From positions 278,289 to 342,288 of the forward strand of contig JACRBL010000051.1 of NCBI GenBank assembly GCA_016234485.1: 64,000 nt of DNA. The letters are read 5' to 3'. Origin of the DNA: Chloroflexota bacterium. Lineage in GTDB: Bacteria > Chloroflexota > Anaerolineae > Anaerolineales > Villigracilaceae. The position numbers were made by a program, and so were the translations under genes. Positions within the stretch are counted from its first letter, which is position 1. Each line of letters opens with the position of its first letter. The notes under the pieces are model-generated. The model made no database searches. It worked only from the letters and a program-made list of their open reading frames with translations, and had not been told where the DNA came from. This document shows, piece after piece, positions 24,556-32,177 of the stretch.

Positions 24556-25290
24556 TCATATCAGATTTGAGTGGCGATACGCCCCCTGATACTCCTCGGG
24601 CAAAAGATTCGCCAGTTCGCGCATGATGCGGTCGGTGCCGTTTTTCAGGTCGGCGTGACGATCGCCTATTTTGTCGAGGCGGAAGGGACGCCCCACGGTC
24701 ATGCCGACGGGGAGGCGCGGCCAACGCTTCAGCGCGGGCCAGACGCGGTCATTCTCCGTCCCCGTCACCGCGATCGGGACGAGGGGGACATCCGCGCGCA
24801 GGGCGAGGAAGGACGCGCCGTCCAGTCCCTGCTCGAGGCCGCCCGCCACGCTCTCGCGTCCCTCGGGGGCGATCATCACGAAGCGTCCGAGTTTGAGCGA
24901 ATCGAACGCGCAGTTCAAGGCCTTTCGGTCGGGGCGGCCGCGGTGGAGCCAGATCACGCCGTAGGCCTCGGCAAAGAATCGCAGGGCGGGGATGTCGTAG
25001 AGATTGCTGGCCGCGAGCGGATCAATTTCCTGCGAGAGAAGACGCGAGAGGATGACGACCACGTCCGCATCGCCGAGGTGATTGATCACGATCAACGCGG
25101 GACCTCGCGCGGGGAAATTCTCCAGGCCGCGCGCCGTCACCTTGAGCCGCGTCCCCACGATGATGCGTTGCAGATGCCACAGTGCGCGGCGCGCGAATTT
25201 GCGCCCGAGCGAGTATTCGGGCATGCGCGTCAACTCGGGACGCAGGATTTCGGAAACAGGTTTAGGAGGGAGCGATGGCGGAGTCTGCAT
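24556..25290 (-). CDS. PlsC-type 1-acylglycerol-3-phosphate O-acyltransferase
   Basis: The 244-residue protein has the glycerolipid acyltransferase motifs. Motif I NHLGDAD (HX4D) is near residue 72, motif II VIWLHRGRPDRKA, motif III IAPEGRESVAGGLE, and motif IV LVPIAVTG. It acylates lysophosphatidic acid or a related acceptor at the membrane. It overlaps the preceding paralogue by 29 nt and follows cytidylate kinase, forming a small phospholipid-precursor group. The second motif-I aspartate is retained, so both tandem copies look active. Confidence 0.87.
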   Translation of the reverse strand: MQTPPSLPPKPVSEILRPELTRMPEYSLGRKFARRALWHLQRIIVGTRLKVTARGLENFPARGPALIVINHLGDADVVVILSRLLSQEIDPLAASNLYDIPALRFFAEAYGVIWLHRGRPDRKALNCAFDSLKLGRFVMIAPEGRESVAGGLEQGLDGASFLALRADVPLVPIAVTGTENDRVWPALKRWPRLPVGMTVGRPFRLDKIGDRHADLKNGTDRIMRELANLLPEEYQGAYRHSNLI

Positions 25291-25948
25291 AAACCCCTCG
25301 ATAATCCTCGGGTAACAAGCCAGCCAGATGACGCATCACCAGGTCGGCGTTGCGTTGACGCGCTTCGTGCCGCGCCGCGCCTTTTTCGACGATGGGCGGC
25401 AGGTCAATTGGTTTGCCGATCCGCATTTCGAGCGGAGGCTTTTCGCCGCGGCGGGCGCGCTGCCAGAAATCATCCGTCGTGCCGACGATGGCCGCGGGGA
25501 TCACAGGGACGTGCGTGGCCTCGGCCATGTAACCGATGCCTGGCATGGCGCGTCGCATGGCGGTGACGTGCGAACGTCCGCCCTCGGGCGCGATCAACAG
25601 CGGTTGCCCAGATTTAAGAATGCGCGTCGTCCGATCCAACACAGAGCGGTCATACTCGCCGCGATGCACGGGCATCACGCCGTAGAGCCGAAGCAATTGC
25701 CCCTGCCCAGGCTTGGCAAACACGTCCGATGCGCCGATGATCTCAAGAGACTCAGGCCAATACGCGGCCGCGAAGGGCGGGTCAAAAATCGAAACGTGGT
25801 TCATCGCCACCAGATAGGCTTTCCCCGTCGGCACATGCTCGCGCCCTGAGATTTTCACGCGTCCCAAAACGCCAAATATCCCGCGAAAGATCGCCCGCAA
25901 AATCAGGCGGCTGATTCGAAATCGCAGGGGGACGCGGTAATCATCCAT
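25262..25948 (-). CDS. PlsC-type acyltransferase, tandem paralogue
   Basis: This 228-residue acyltransferase has a basic amphipathic N-terminus (ISRLILRAIFRGIFGVLGRVK). Motif I is NHVSIFDPP (HX4D), motif II GVMPVHRGEYDRS, motif III APEGGRSH and motif IV VPVIPAAIVG. It overlaps cmk by 8 nt and the next acyltransferase by 29 nt. Two divergent copies in tandem suggest different acyl acceptors or acyl chains. The substrate is not fixed by sequence. Confidence 0.87.
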   Translation of the reverse strand: MDDYRVPLRFRISRLILRAIFRGIFGVLGRVKISGREHVPTGKAYLVAMNHVSIFDPPFAAAYWPESLEIIGASDVFAKPGQGQLLRLYGVMPVHRGEYDRSVLDRTTRILKSGQPLLIAPEGGRSHVTAMRRAMPGIGYMAEATHVPVIPAAIVGTTDDFWQRARRGEKPPLEMRIGKPIDLPPIVEKGAARHEARQRNADLVMRHLAGLLPEDYRGVYADSAIAPS

Positions 25949-26615
25949 TGCACAATTCTTTCACGCGGGCGAAGACCTCATCGGCGTTCAGGCGATCCGA
26001 GTCCAGGATCACCGCGTCGTCTGCGGGACGAAGCGGCGCGACCGCGCGGGTGGAATCGATTCGGTCGCGTTCGCGCACTTTGGAGAGAATCTCGTCGTAA
26101 TCGGCCTCGCCGCCTCTCGCACGAATCTCGTCAAAGCGACGGCGGGCGCGCTCCTCGGCAGAGGCGTCGAGATAAATTTTCAAATCCGCTTCGGGCAAGA
26201 CGACCGTGCCGATATCGCGTCCCACCATCACCACGCGGCCGCGCTGACCGATGCGCCGTTGTTGCTGACTCATCTCGTGGCGCACGCCCGCGTAGGCCGA
26301 GACGACGGACACGTTCGCGTCCACTTCGGGACGACGCGTCTCCCAGGTGATATCGCGTCCCGCGACGATCACGTCGCAGGCGCGTCCATCCGACTGGGAG
26401 GCGGGCGCGACATCAATGGGCGTTTCGCGTGCGAGACGCGTCACCGTCTCCTCGTCGCGGACGTCCACGCCGCCATCGAGCGCGAGCCAGGTGACGGCGC
26501 GATACATGACGCCCGTGTCAAAGAAAAGATAGTTGAGTTCATCGGCGAGTCGTTTTCCGATGGTGGACTTTCCCGATGCGGCAGGGCCGTCTATGGCAAT
26601 GGTGGAGGGGGGCAT
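25941..26615 (-). CDS. cmk: Cytidylate kinase
   Basis: This 224-residue kinase phosphorylates CMP/dCMP to the diphosphate. Visible features are the P-loop GPAASGKST (about 10-18), the CMP-binding FFDTGVMYRAVTWLAL, VVMVGRDIGTVVLPEADLKIYLDAS, and the lid/insert RDRIDSTRAVAPLRPADDAVILDS. All family blocks are present at standard length. It is coupled with two acyltransferases, an arrangement known from bacteria in which cmk-plsC pairs occur. A degenerate repeat array separates it from the upstream membrane glycosyltransferase gene. Confidence 0.95.
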   Translation of the reverse strand: MPPSTIAIDGPAASGKSTIGKRLADELNYLFFDTGVMYRAVTWLALDGGVDVRDEETVTRLARETPIDVAPASQSDGRACDVIVAGRDITWETRRPEVDANVSVVSAYAGVRHEMSQQQRRIGQRGRVVMVGRDIGTVVLPEADLKIYLDASAEERARRRFDEIRARGGEADYDEILSKVRERDRIDSTRAVAPLRPADDAVILDSDRLNADEVFARVKELCNG

Positions 26616-26619
26616 ATTG

Positions 26620-26732
26620 TAGGGAGTTAGGAATTAGGAATTAGGAGATACGCGATACCCGTTACGTACTGCGTATTGCATATTGCGTGTTCCGTGTGTA
26701 CTGATTACGTGTGTACTTGTGTACCTGTGTAC
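26620..26732. repeat. Composite degenerate tandem array between cmk and a GT gene
   Basis: Reading the + strand there are three successive modules. The first is TTAGGAATTAGGAATTAGGAG. The second is built on CGTACTGCGTATTGCATATTGCGTGTTCCG. The third is built on GTACTTGTGTACCTGTGTACTT. The array runs right up to the GT stop codon. The same module order recurs at 33525, 37235 and 50110. Confidence 0.8.
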
Positions 26733-28502
26733 TTACTGCTCCGAATCAACGAACAGATCATTTCTCACCCAGAGGATGATGGTTTCGTTCGTGGAGGGGA
26801 GTTCGCGGTAGGTGAGCCAGCGCAGGTAGCTGGAGAGGAACGCGTCCCAGATGGGAGAGGCGCGCCAGGCGAAATCCTGCCCGCGGTAGGCGGCGGCGAG
26901 ACCGAGGTCATCGCGCAGGGGAGTGATGACGACGTCAGGCGCGGAGGCGGGGTCGAGGGCGGGGACGACGATCGGGCTGTAGGCTCGGAGCGACCAAAGC
27001 AGGGAGGGAGAGTCCAGCCCCTGGACGGTGACCGCCAAACTGTCCGCGTGACCCGTTGCCAATTTGGAGGTTTCGTTCAGGGTTCGGAGCAGCAAGTCGG
27101 CTTGCGCGGGGCGCGGGGATGAGTCCCATAAATCCACGGTTTTGGCGTCGCGGCGAAGTCCCGTCCCGCCCCAGGCCGCGCCGAGGGTGTAGAGGCCGAG
27201 CATGATGGCGATGCCCCAAACCGCGCCGACGCGGGCGATGCGCGTGGACCAGCCAAACGCGACGAGGACGAGGCTGAGGATGAGCAGGATGAGCGACCCC
27301 CAGAACGAGAGGAGGTAGCGCGGCGCAACCGGCGATGGCGGCGGATTATTGGCGAGGGTGTTGAGGCTCATCCACGCGAGGGTGAGAAGGATGATGGTGA
27401 AAACGAACACGCCGATAATTTCGAGTCGGTCTTCATCGTGGACGAGTTCGAGGTGGCGAGAGAGTTCGAGCGCGGCGAGCGTCCAGATGGGAACGAGCGC
27501 CCAAACGAGGTCGGCGGTTTGGTGGGCAGGGTAGAAGGCTGCTAATAAGAGCGCGACCAACATCCATAGGCTGAGGCGGATGAGGCGGCGTCCCATGTTC
27601 CACCAGCCGCGCGCGACGGCGGCCAGCGCGAAGAGGAGGCCGAAGAGTTGGTACACGCCGAGGGCGAGGAAGAGTCTGCTTGCTGGCACGGTTACAGGCG
27701 CGACCCAACCTTTAAGATATTCCGGCAATGAGGCAAGCCAGGCGCCGAGTCCTTGCGGGGAGAGGAGGAGAAGGGTGGAGGCGGCGAGGAGGGTGACGAG
27801 GAAGGCGGTGAGAAGTGGTACGTATTGCGTATTGCGTGTTTCGTAACGTGCCGTAAGAGATAGGAGTTGCGAGTTAGGGGATTCGGTTTCTGAGGAGAAT
27901 TGTGTACCTGTGTACGTGTCTACTTGACCATCTTCCATCGGCGCAGGGCGCGTGGCCATGAACTGCGTCAGCATCCAGGCGAGGAGCAGGCCGAGGAGGC
28001 CGGCCCAGAGCGAGGGGCCAGAGAGGAGCGCCAGGGCGAGGAAGACGCCCGCGGGGACGGATTGACGGCGGAACCAAAATCCCGCTGCGAGCAGGAAGCA
28101 GGTGACAGCGAGGATGGGGCTTCCCGCCTGACGCGAGAGGGCCACGAAGGCGGGGTCAATGGCGAAGAGGAAGGCCAGGATGGCCGCGGGGCGCGGCTTG
28201 ATCAGGTCACGAAAGAGGAAGGGAACGGCGACGATGGCCGCGCCAAACAAGGCAGGGATGAGGCGCGCCAGAAAATTGGAACTTTGGAAAATAAAGAATA
28301 AGATGGCGGTGAGGTTGGTATACGCGACATGGGAACTGAGCGCGGGATGCTGGCCTTTGACGATGTGGAGAGCATCCAACGCGAGGCGCGCTTCGGAATC
28401 GGTGAGCGGCAATTCACCGAGGCGGACGAAGCGCAGTCCGAGGGCGAGGAGGAGGGCGAGGATGTATAAAATTGTCTCGTAACGGGGGGGACGGGAGTTC
28501 AT
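26733..28502 (-). CDS. GT39-like polytopic membrane glycosyltransferase with repeat-encoded loop
   Basis: This protein of about 589 residues has roughly 11-12 membrane helices. Near the N-terminus, after the first helix, it carries LPLTDSEARLAL, the acidic loop typical of GT39/ArnT-like (GT-C) enzymes that transfer sugars from polyprenyl-phosphate donors outside the membrane. The C-terminal 100 residues are soluble. A loop after helix five (QVDTYTGTQ, later YETRNTQYV) is low-complexity and encoded by the degenerate repeat at 27810-27930; the frame is preserved. ATG 28502 has a TAAAAT box seven bases upstream, suggesting a leaderless mRNA. Confidence 0.75.
   Translation of the reverse strand: MNSRPPRYETILYILALLLALGLRFVRLGELPLTDSEARLALDALHIVKGQHPALSSHVAYTNLTAILFFIFQSSNFLARLIPALFGAAIVAVPFLFRDLIKPRPAAILAFLFAIDPAFVALSRQAGSPILAVTCFLLAAGFWFRRQSVPAGVFLALALLSGPSLWAGLLGLLLAWMLTQFMATRPAPMEDGQVDTYTGTQFSSETESPNSQLLSLTARYETRNTQYVPLLTAFLVTLLAASTLLLLSPQGLGAWLASLPEYLKGWVAPVTVPASRLFLALGVYQLFGLLFALAAVARGWWNMGRRLIRLSLWMLVALLLAAFYPAHQTADLVWALVPIWTLAALELSRHLELVHDEDRLEIIGVFVFTIILLTLAWMSLNTLANNPPPSPVAPRYLLSFWGSLILLILSLVLVAFGWSTRIARVGAVWGIAIMLGLYTLGAAWGGTGLRRDAKTVDLWDSSPRPAQADLLLRTLNETSKLATGHADSLAVTVQGLDSPSLLWSLRAYSPIVVPALDPASAPDVVITPLRDDLGLAAAYRGQDFAWRASPIWDAFLSSYLRWLTYRELPSTNETIILWVRNDLFVDSEQ
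27810..27930. repeat. In-frame degenerate repeat array inside the GT39-like gene
   Basis: Modules on the + strand are CGTATTGCGTATTGCGTGTTTCG, AGATAGGAGTTGCGAGTTAGGGG and TGTGTACCTGTGTACGTGTC. The last lies in a 25-bp stretch (27901-27925) that is identical to 36580-36604 in another gene. The array encodes about 40 residues of an external or cytosolic loop. Confidence 0.85.
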
Positions 28503-28509
28503 GGAGGGT

Positions 28510-28515
28510 ATTTTA
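28510..28515 (-). promoter_or_regulatory. Extended -10 box (TGcTAAAAT) of the GT39-like gene
   Basis: On the minus strand TATGCTAAAATACCCTCC immediately precedes ATG 28502. The distance (7 nt) predicts a leaderless transcript. Confidence 0.5.
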
Positions 28516-28599
28516 GCATATCCGTCATCACCCCTGCCCATCTGCCTGGTCTTGATACGATGAACGAACACCGTCTACTCGACCACCGAGGGGAGGCAA

Positions 28600-31095
28600 T
28601 CACGGCACGCCGTAAATTACCGTATTCCCGGCCTGGAAGATGACGACCAGGCGTTGCTGGAACTTGGCCTCGTTGACGTTGTACGTGTTGCGCTCGAGGC
28701 CGCCGATGACGATGTAGCGGATGTTGTAGCGTTCGATGACGGCTTTGGCTTCGTCCCATTGACGGGATTCGTAGAGGGTCTTGATGTCGGTCTCGCGCGT
28801 ACCTTGCGGGGAGCGGTCGCCGCGCCATTGGATCTCGTGCCATGACCAGCCAAGGACGGTGGGTTGCCCTGAGTAGGTGGACATGCGCGTGGCGTAGGAG
28901 TAACTTCCGCCGATGGCTTCGGCGACGACTCCCAGCGGCGCGGACTGGAGGAAGCGGATGGCGGCCGCGTCTTCGGGGTTGTAGGTGTCGAGGTGGGCGG
29001 ATGCGTCGAGGGTGTAATCGAAGGGCGGGTTGAAGTTGTTGGTCTTGTTGGCGAACGCGAAGACGGGATAGATCATCCCCGCGACGAGGATGAGTCCCAG
29101 CAGGATGCGCCACGCCACATTCCAGACGCCGCGCAGGTTTTGCAGAAGGACGGCTGTCCCGAAGGCGGCGGCGATGGCCCACAGTTGCCAGGCTTGATAG
29201 TAGAACTTGAAGACAGTGTTGATGCGGTAGCTAAACAGGTCGCGGAGGTAGACGAAGTCGGGGATGATGATGAGGAGGGAGGCGAGGAGGATTAAAAGCA
29301 GGTTGAAAGTTGAAGGTTGAAGGTTGGAAGGTTGGGAGGTTGAACTTTCAACTTGTAACTTTCCAACTTTCAACAAATTAGAGAGGGAAAGCCAGGACAC
29401 GAATGCAATCGTCAGCAAGCCGCCGATGTAGGAAAGGCGACGCGCGAGGGCGGCCTGGAAGAAGGAGGCCACGTCGGGTTGGTTTTGTGACTGGAGGTAT
29501 TGCGCGATGAGATTGGGTTCGAGGGATTGGGCGGCGAGTCCTAAAAGCCAGGAAAAAGCCCAGAGGAACAGGATCCCGCCCAAAGTCCACGCGAGAGCCG
29601 TGAAGTAGCGTGGACGGGTCGCGCGGTCGCGAGTCAAATAAATGAGGTAGGCGAGGAGCGGGAGGAGGAGAGTCCCCCACATCACCCAGAGATGCGCGCC
29701 GCGCGTGGGGTTGATGAGGTTGGGGAGCAGGCCGCCCGCTTGCGAAGAGAATCCGACATAGAAGGGTAGGTAGAGGACGAAGGCGGACGCGGCGAGAGGG
29801 ACGCCGAGGAGGAGCGCGTCTTCGATGCGTTGCCAGCCCCAGCCTTCGTCGTGGACGCGGGCGAGGAGGTACGCGCCGACGATGAGCGCCGCGATGGGCA
29901 GGATGTCCCAGGTGTTGAGAAAGGCCAGCCCGCCGAGGACGAGCACGGCGAAGAAGAAATCGAGTGGGGTGGTACGGAGGCGGAAATCGAGGAATTTGAC
30001 GATGCCGCGCCAGCCACCGAGGAAAATGTTGAGCGCCACGCCGATGCCAAGCATGGTGAAGGGAAGCGAGAGGATGTGCGGGTGCAGGTCGCCGAGGACG
30101 AAAGAGAAGGCGGGGAATTCGTCTATGATCTCCTGGGAATTGTTGAGCAAGTCAAAGTCGGAGACGACGCGGGAGGCGCGCCACCACCAGAGATAGCGGT
30201 CGGGCATCCATCCGCCGCCGGTGGGCGCTTCGTTGAGGTCTTTGAGGTTGAGCCAAGTCCAAACGTTAAACGTTGAACGTTCAACGTTTAACGTAGAAGG
30301 CCAGAACCAGCCGAGAGCGTGGAAGATTTCGAGCAGGCCTTCGAGGTTGGAAAGGATGAGGAGGAAGAGAGGGGCGAGGAGAGCCAACGCCATTAACGAT
30401 TTTTGATTTACGATTTTCGATTGGACGTCGTCCGTGTCTACCTGTTTACCCGCGTACGCGGCCAGCAGGTTATACAAAATGCCATACGAGCCGACCGCCG
30501 CGAGGGCAAACACGAGCGCGGACATGAGGTTGAAGGCCACGTTACCAGAGGTTCCTGTGAGGCGGGCGAACATGGCGGTGAGAATGTAGCCGAAGTGATA
30601 ATACGAGATGGAGTAGCCCGACAACCACGGGTCATTGGGAGGAAGCGTGGGCGAGCGCAGGATGGCGTTGATGAAGGCCAGTTCCATCGGCTTTTCCGTC
30701 CCGACCGCTTCGGGATTGGAGGCGCGGACGAAGGCGAGGAAGGCGAAGGAGGCGAGGAAGAGGAGTTCGGTGACGAGGAGGAGGGATTTGTGGGATCGAA
30801 GAAAATTTACGATTTCAGACTTGTCCTGAGCCGAGTCGAAGGGTTTTCGATTTACGATTGAATACGCGCTCAAAGCAACGAGGGCTATGAACGCAAAGAG
30901 AACCCCGCCCAAATCATTGCGAAGGAGGCCAAGCGAGGCGAGAATCCAAAAAAGCCAGCCCCAAAGCAGAATGCCCGCCGCGCGCGCGAGGGTGTAGCCA
31001 CGATCGGCGAGCGCGGGGAAGAGGCGGAAGACGAGGGGAAAGGTCAACCAGCCGAGGAGGGAGGAGGCGAGGTACCAGGAGAGGGAGGCAGTCAT
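28600..31095 (-). CDS. DUF2298 ('YYY' motif) giant membrane protein
   Basis: This 831-residue protein has roughly 16-18 membrane helices and belongs to the DUF2298 / Chlor_Arch_YYY family of probable GT-C-type glycosyltransferases. Family landmarks are PMELAFINAILRSPTLPPNDPW followed by ISYYHFG, the loop EFPAFSFVLGDLHPHI, NTVFKFYYQAW near the last helices, and GWSWHEIQWRG in the soluble C-terminus. The hydrophobic core is interrupted by several low-complexity loops encoded by degenerate repeats: FDSAQDKSEIVNF, KQVDTDDVQSKIVNQ, STLNVERSTFNVW and KLQVESSTSQPSNL. The family is known for variable long inserts. Role: surface polysaccharide or protein glycosylation, inferred. Confidence 0.8.
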   Translation of the reverse strand: MTASLSWYLASSLLGWLTFPLVFRLFPALADRGYTLARAAGILLWGWLFWILASLGLLRNDLGGVLFAFIALVALSAYSIVNRKPFDSAQDKSEIVNFLRSHKSLLLVTELLFLASFAFLAFVRASNPEAVGTEKPMELAFINAILRSPTLPPNDPWLSGYSISYYHFGYILTAMFARLTGTSGNVAFNLMSALVFALAAVGSYGILYNLLAAYAGKQVDTDDVQSKIVNQKSLMALALLAPLFLLILSNLEGLLEIFHALGWFWPSTLNVERSTFNVWTWLNLKDLNEAPTGGGWMPDRYLWWWRASRVVSDFDLLNNSQEIIDEFPAFSFVLGDLHPHILSLPFTMLGIGVALNIFLGGWRGIVKFLDFRLRTTPLDFFFAVLVLGGLAFLNTWDILPIAALIVGAYLLARVHDEGWGWQRIEDALLLGVPLAASAFVLYLPFYVGFSSQAGGLLPNLINPTRGAHLWVMWGTLLLPLLAYLIYLTRDRATRPRYFTALAWTLGGILFLWAFSWLLGLAAQSLEPNLIAQYLQSQNQPDVASFFQAALARRLSYIGGLLTIAFVSWLSLSNLLKVGKLQVESSTSQPSNLQPSTFNLLLILLASLLIIIPDFVYLRDLFSYRINTVFKFYYQAWQLWAIAAAFGTAVLLQNLRGVWNVAWRILLGLILVAGMIYPVFAFANKTNNFNPPFDYTLDASAHLDTYNPEDAAAIRFLQSAPLGVVAEAIGGSYSYATRMSTYSGQPTVLGWSWHEIQWRGDRSPQGTRETDIKTLYESRQWDEAKAVIERYNIRYIVIGGLERNTYNVNEAKFQQRLVVIFQAGNTVIYGVP
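29298..29378. repeat. In-frame GTTGAAAGTTGAAGG-type array in DUF2298 gene
   Basis: The + strand runs GGTTGAAAGTTGAAGGTTGA, then GGTTGGAAGGTTGGGAGG, and then turns to the complementary sense (AACTTTCAACTTGTAACTTTCC). It could form a stem. It encodes the QVESSTSQPSNLQPSTF loop. Confidence 0.85.
30255..30300. repeat. In-frame AACGTTAAACGTTGAACGTT array
   Basis: Near-palindromic heptamer-like words (AAACGTTGAACGTTCAACGT, TTTAACGT) encode STLNVERSTFNV. The same words are inserted in the larger paralogue at 35788-35834, where they encode NVERSTLNVKR. Confidence 0.85.
30390..30465. repeat. In-frame GATTTACGATTTTCGATTG plus GTGTCTACCTGTTTACC array
   Basis: Two modules known from other sites are joined: the TTTACGATTTTCGATT words seen at 12624, then the GTCTACCTGTTTACC words seen at 36590-36612. 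The encoded peptide is KQVDTDDVQSKIVNQ. Confidence 0.8.
30795..30865. repeat. In-frame mixed repeat with CTTGTCCTGAGCCGAGTCGAAGG element
   Basis: AATTTACGATTTCAGA and TTTTCGATTTACGATTG flank a CTTGTCCTGAGCCGAGTCGA element. This type of interspersed repeat is widespread in bacterial genomes and is often read in frame as DSAQDK. It encodes KPFDSAQDKSEIVN. Confidence 0.8.
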
Positions 31096-31150
31096 CAGTG
31101 ATCAGTAATCAGTAATCAGTTTTCAGTAATTGGTAATTGGAGATTACCAA
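31096..31150. repeat. AGTAATCAGTAATCAG plus AATTGGTAATTGGAG array
   Basis: The spacer between the DUF2298 gene and the GNAT gene is filled by CAGTGATCAGTAATCAGTAA, then AATTGGTAATTGGAGATTACCAATTACC. The latter half folds back on itself (GGTAATT...AATTACC). Confidence 0.8.
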
Positions 31151-31756
31151 TTACCACACCTTCTTCACCATGCGATGATAACTGGCATATGAATTCTTGT
31201 CATTCTTGGTGAAAACAATGTTGTAGCCGTTGCGTTTGTAGAGACGTTGGGCGGTCTGGTTTTCGAGCGCGACCATGAGCGAGACTTTTTTCAACTTCAA
31301 TTTGCGCGTCAGTTCATCGGCGTGGAGGAGCAGGCGTTTGCCGAGACCCTGTCCCTGCGCGGCGGGCAGGACGGCGATGTTGCTGATGTAGTACTCGTCC
31401 GCTTCGGCTTCTTTGACGTTCGCGAGCGCGAGGACGCGTGCGACGAAACCGAAGGAATTCCATCCGAAGGCACGCGGCAGGTATCTCACAACAGCCAGGC
31501 TTAACCGCATCATATCTGTGGCGGGGAAGGCAAGGAGTAAGCCAAGCGGATGATGATTCAATTCGGCCACGTGCGCGAGGCTGTAGCCGAACCGTCCCGC
31601 GTCGGAGGAGAAAAGGCGCATGTAGGCGATCTCGGCGGCGCGGCTATCGCGTCCCATCAGGTATTCGCCGAACGCGCCCAGCGACAGTCGGAAGACAGCC
31701 GCGGCGAGCGGCGCGTCATCGGGACGCGCGGGACGGATCTCGATGCGATTCGTCAT
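31151..31756 (-). CDS. GNAT family N-acetyltransferase (RimI-like)
   Basis: This 201-residue GNAT protein has an N-terminal IEIRPARPDDAPLAAAVF. The catalytic-domain core is YYISNIAVLPAAQGQGLGKRLLLHADE, with the acetyl-CoA loop QGQGLGKR. It then has VSLMVALENQTAQRLYKRNGYNIVF. The start overlaps the DUF952 stop by ATGA. It is embedded in the membrane glycosyltransferase block, so it may modify a sugar or protein there, but the substrate cannot be read. Confidence 0.87.
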   Translation of the reverse strand: MTNRIEIRPARPDDAPLAAAVFRLSLGAFGEYLMGRDSRAAEIAYMRLFSSDAGRFGYSLAHVAELNHHPLGLLLAFPATDMMRLSLAVVRYLPRAFGWNSFGFVARVLALANVKEAEADEYYISNIAVLPAAQGQGLGKRLLLHADELTRKLKLKKVSLMVALENQTAQRLYKRNGYNIVFTKNDKNSYASYHRMVKKVW

Positions 31757-32094
31757 AACGGAGGCAGAACCCAGTTTCCAGCCGAGTCTGATGCGAAGTC
31801 GGGGACGCGCGTCACCGCGTCGAGGTTGAGAGTCCCGTAGATGTGAGGGAAGAGTTCGTCGGGCTTATCCATCCCCGCTTCGTATTTGATCTCGGCTTTG
31901 ACGCGCGCGGGGTCAATGATAAGCAGGACGAGTCCGCTCTGCCCCGCGTAGAAACGTTGCGCGGTCGCGACGGCCTGCGCGGGCGTGGAGCAATGGATGA
32001 AGCCTTCGCTCTCCAAACTGGGCGCAGTGTAGAAGCCGTTCTTCTGCGCGGTCTCCCACGCGGTTTTTGAAGTGATGTGAAGGAGTAGTTTCAT
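31753..32094 (-). CDS. DUF952 family protein
   Basis: This 113-residue cytosolic protein starts at ATG 32094 (MKLLLHITSKTAWETAQ). The family pattern is clear: HITSKTAWETAQKNGFY, then LESEGFIHCSTPAQAVATAQRFYAGQ, LVLLIIDPARVKAEIKYEA, FPHIYGTLNLDAV. DUF952 proteins are small glutathione S-transferase-adjacent or stand-alone proteins of unknown function. In-frame sequence upstream of the ATG is encoded by a degenerate GTAGTC repeat, so the longer reading frame is not the real start. Confidence 0.85.
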   Translation of the reverse strand: MKLLLHITSKTAWETAQKNGFYTAPSLESEGFIHCSTPAQAVATAQRFYAGQSGLVLLIIDPARVKAEIKYEAGMDKPDELFPHIYGTLNLDAVTRVPDFASDSAGNWVLPPL

Positions 32095-32096
32095 AG

Positions 32097-32172
32097 TCTT
32101 ATCGTCTTGTAGTCGGTTAGTCTTGTGGTCGCGTAGTCTCGTAGTCAGGCAGACCACGCGACGATGCGACCA
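32097..32172. repeat. Degenerate TCGTAGTC / GTGGTCGCG tandem array
   Basis: The + strand shows TCTTATCGTCTTGTAGTCGG, TTAGTCTTGTGGTCGCGTAG, TCTCGTAGTCAGGCAG and the inverted ACCACGCGACGATGCGACC. Related words recur at 37200-37240. Confidence 0.75.
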
Positions 32173-32177
32173 TTTGA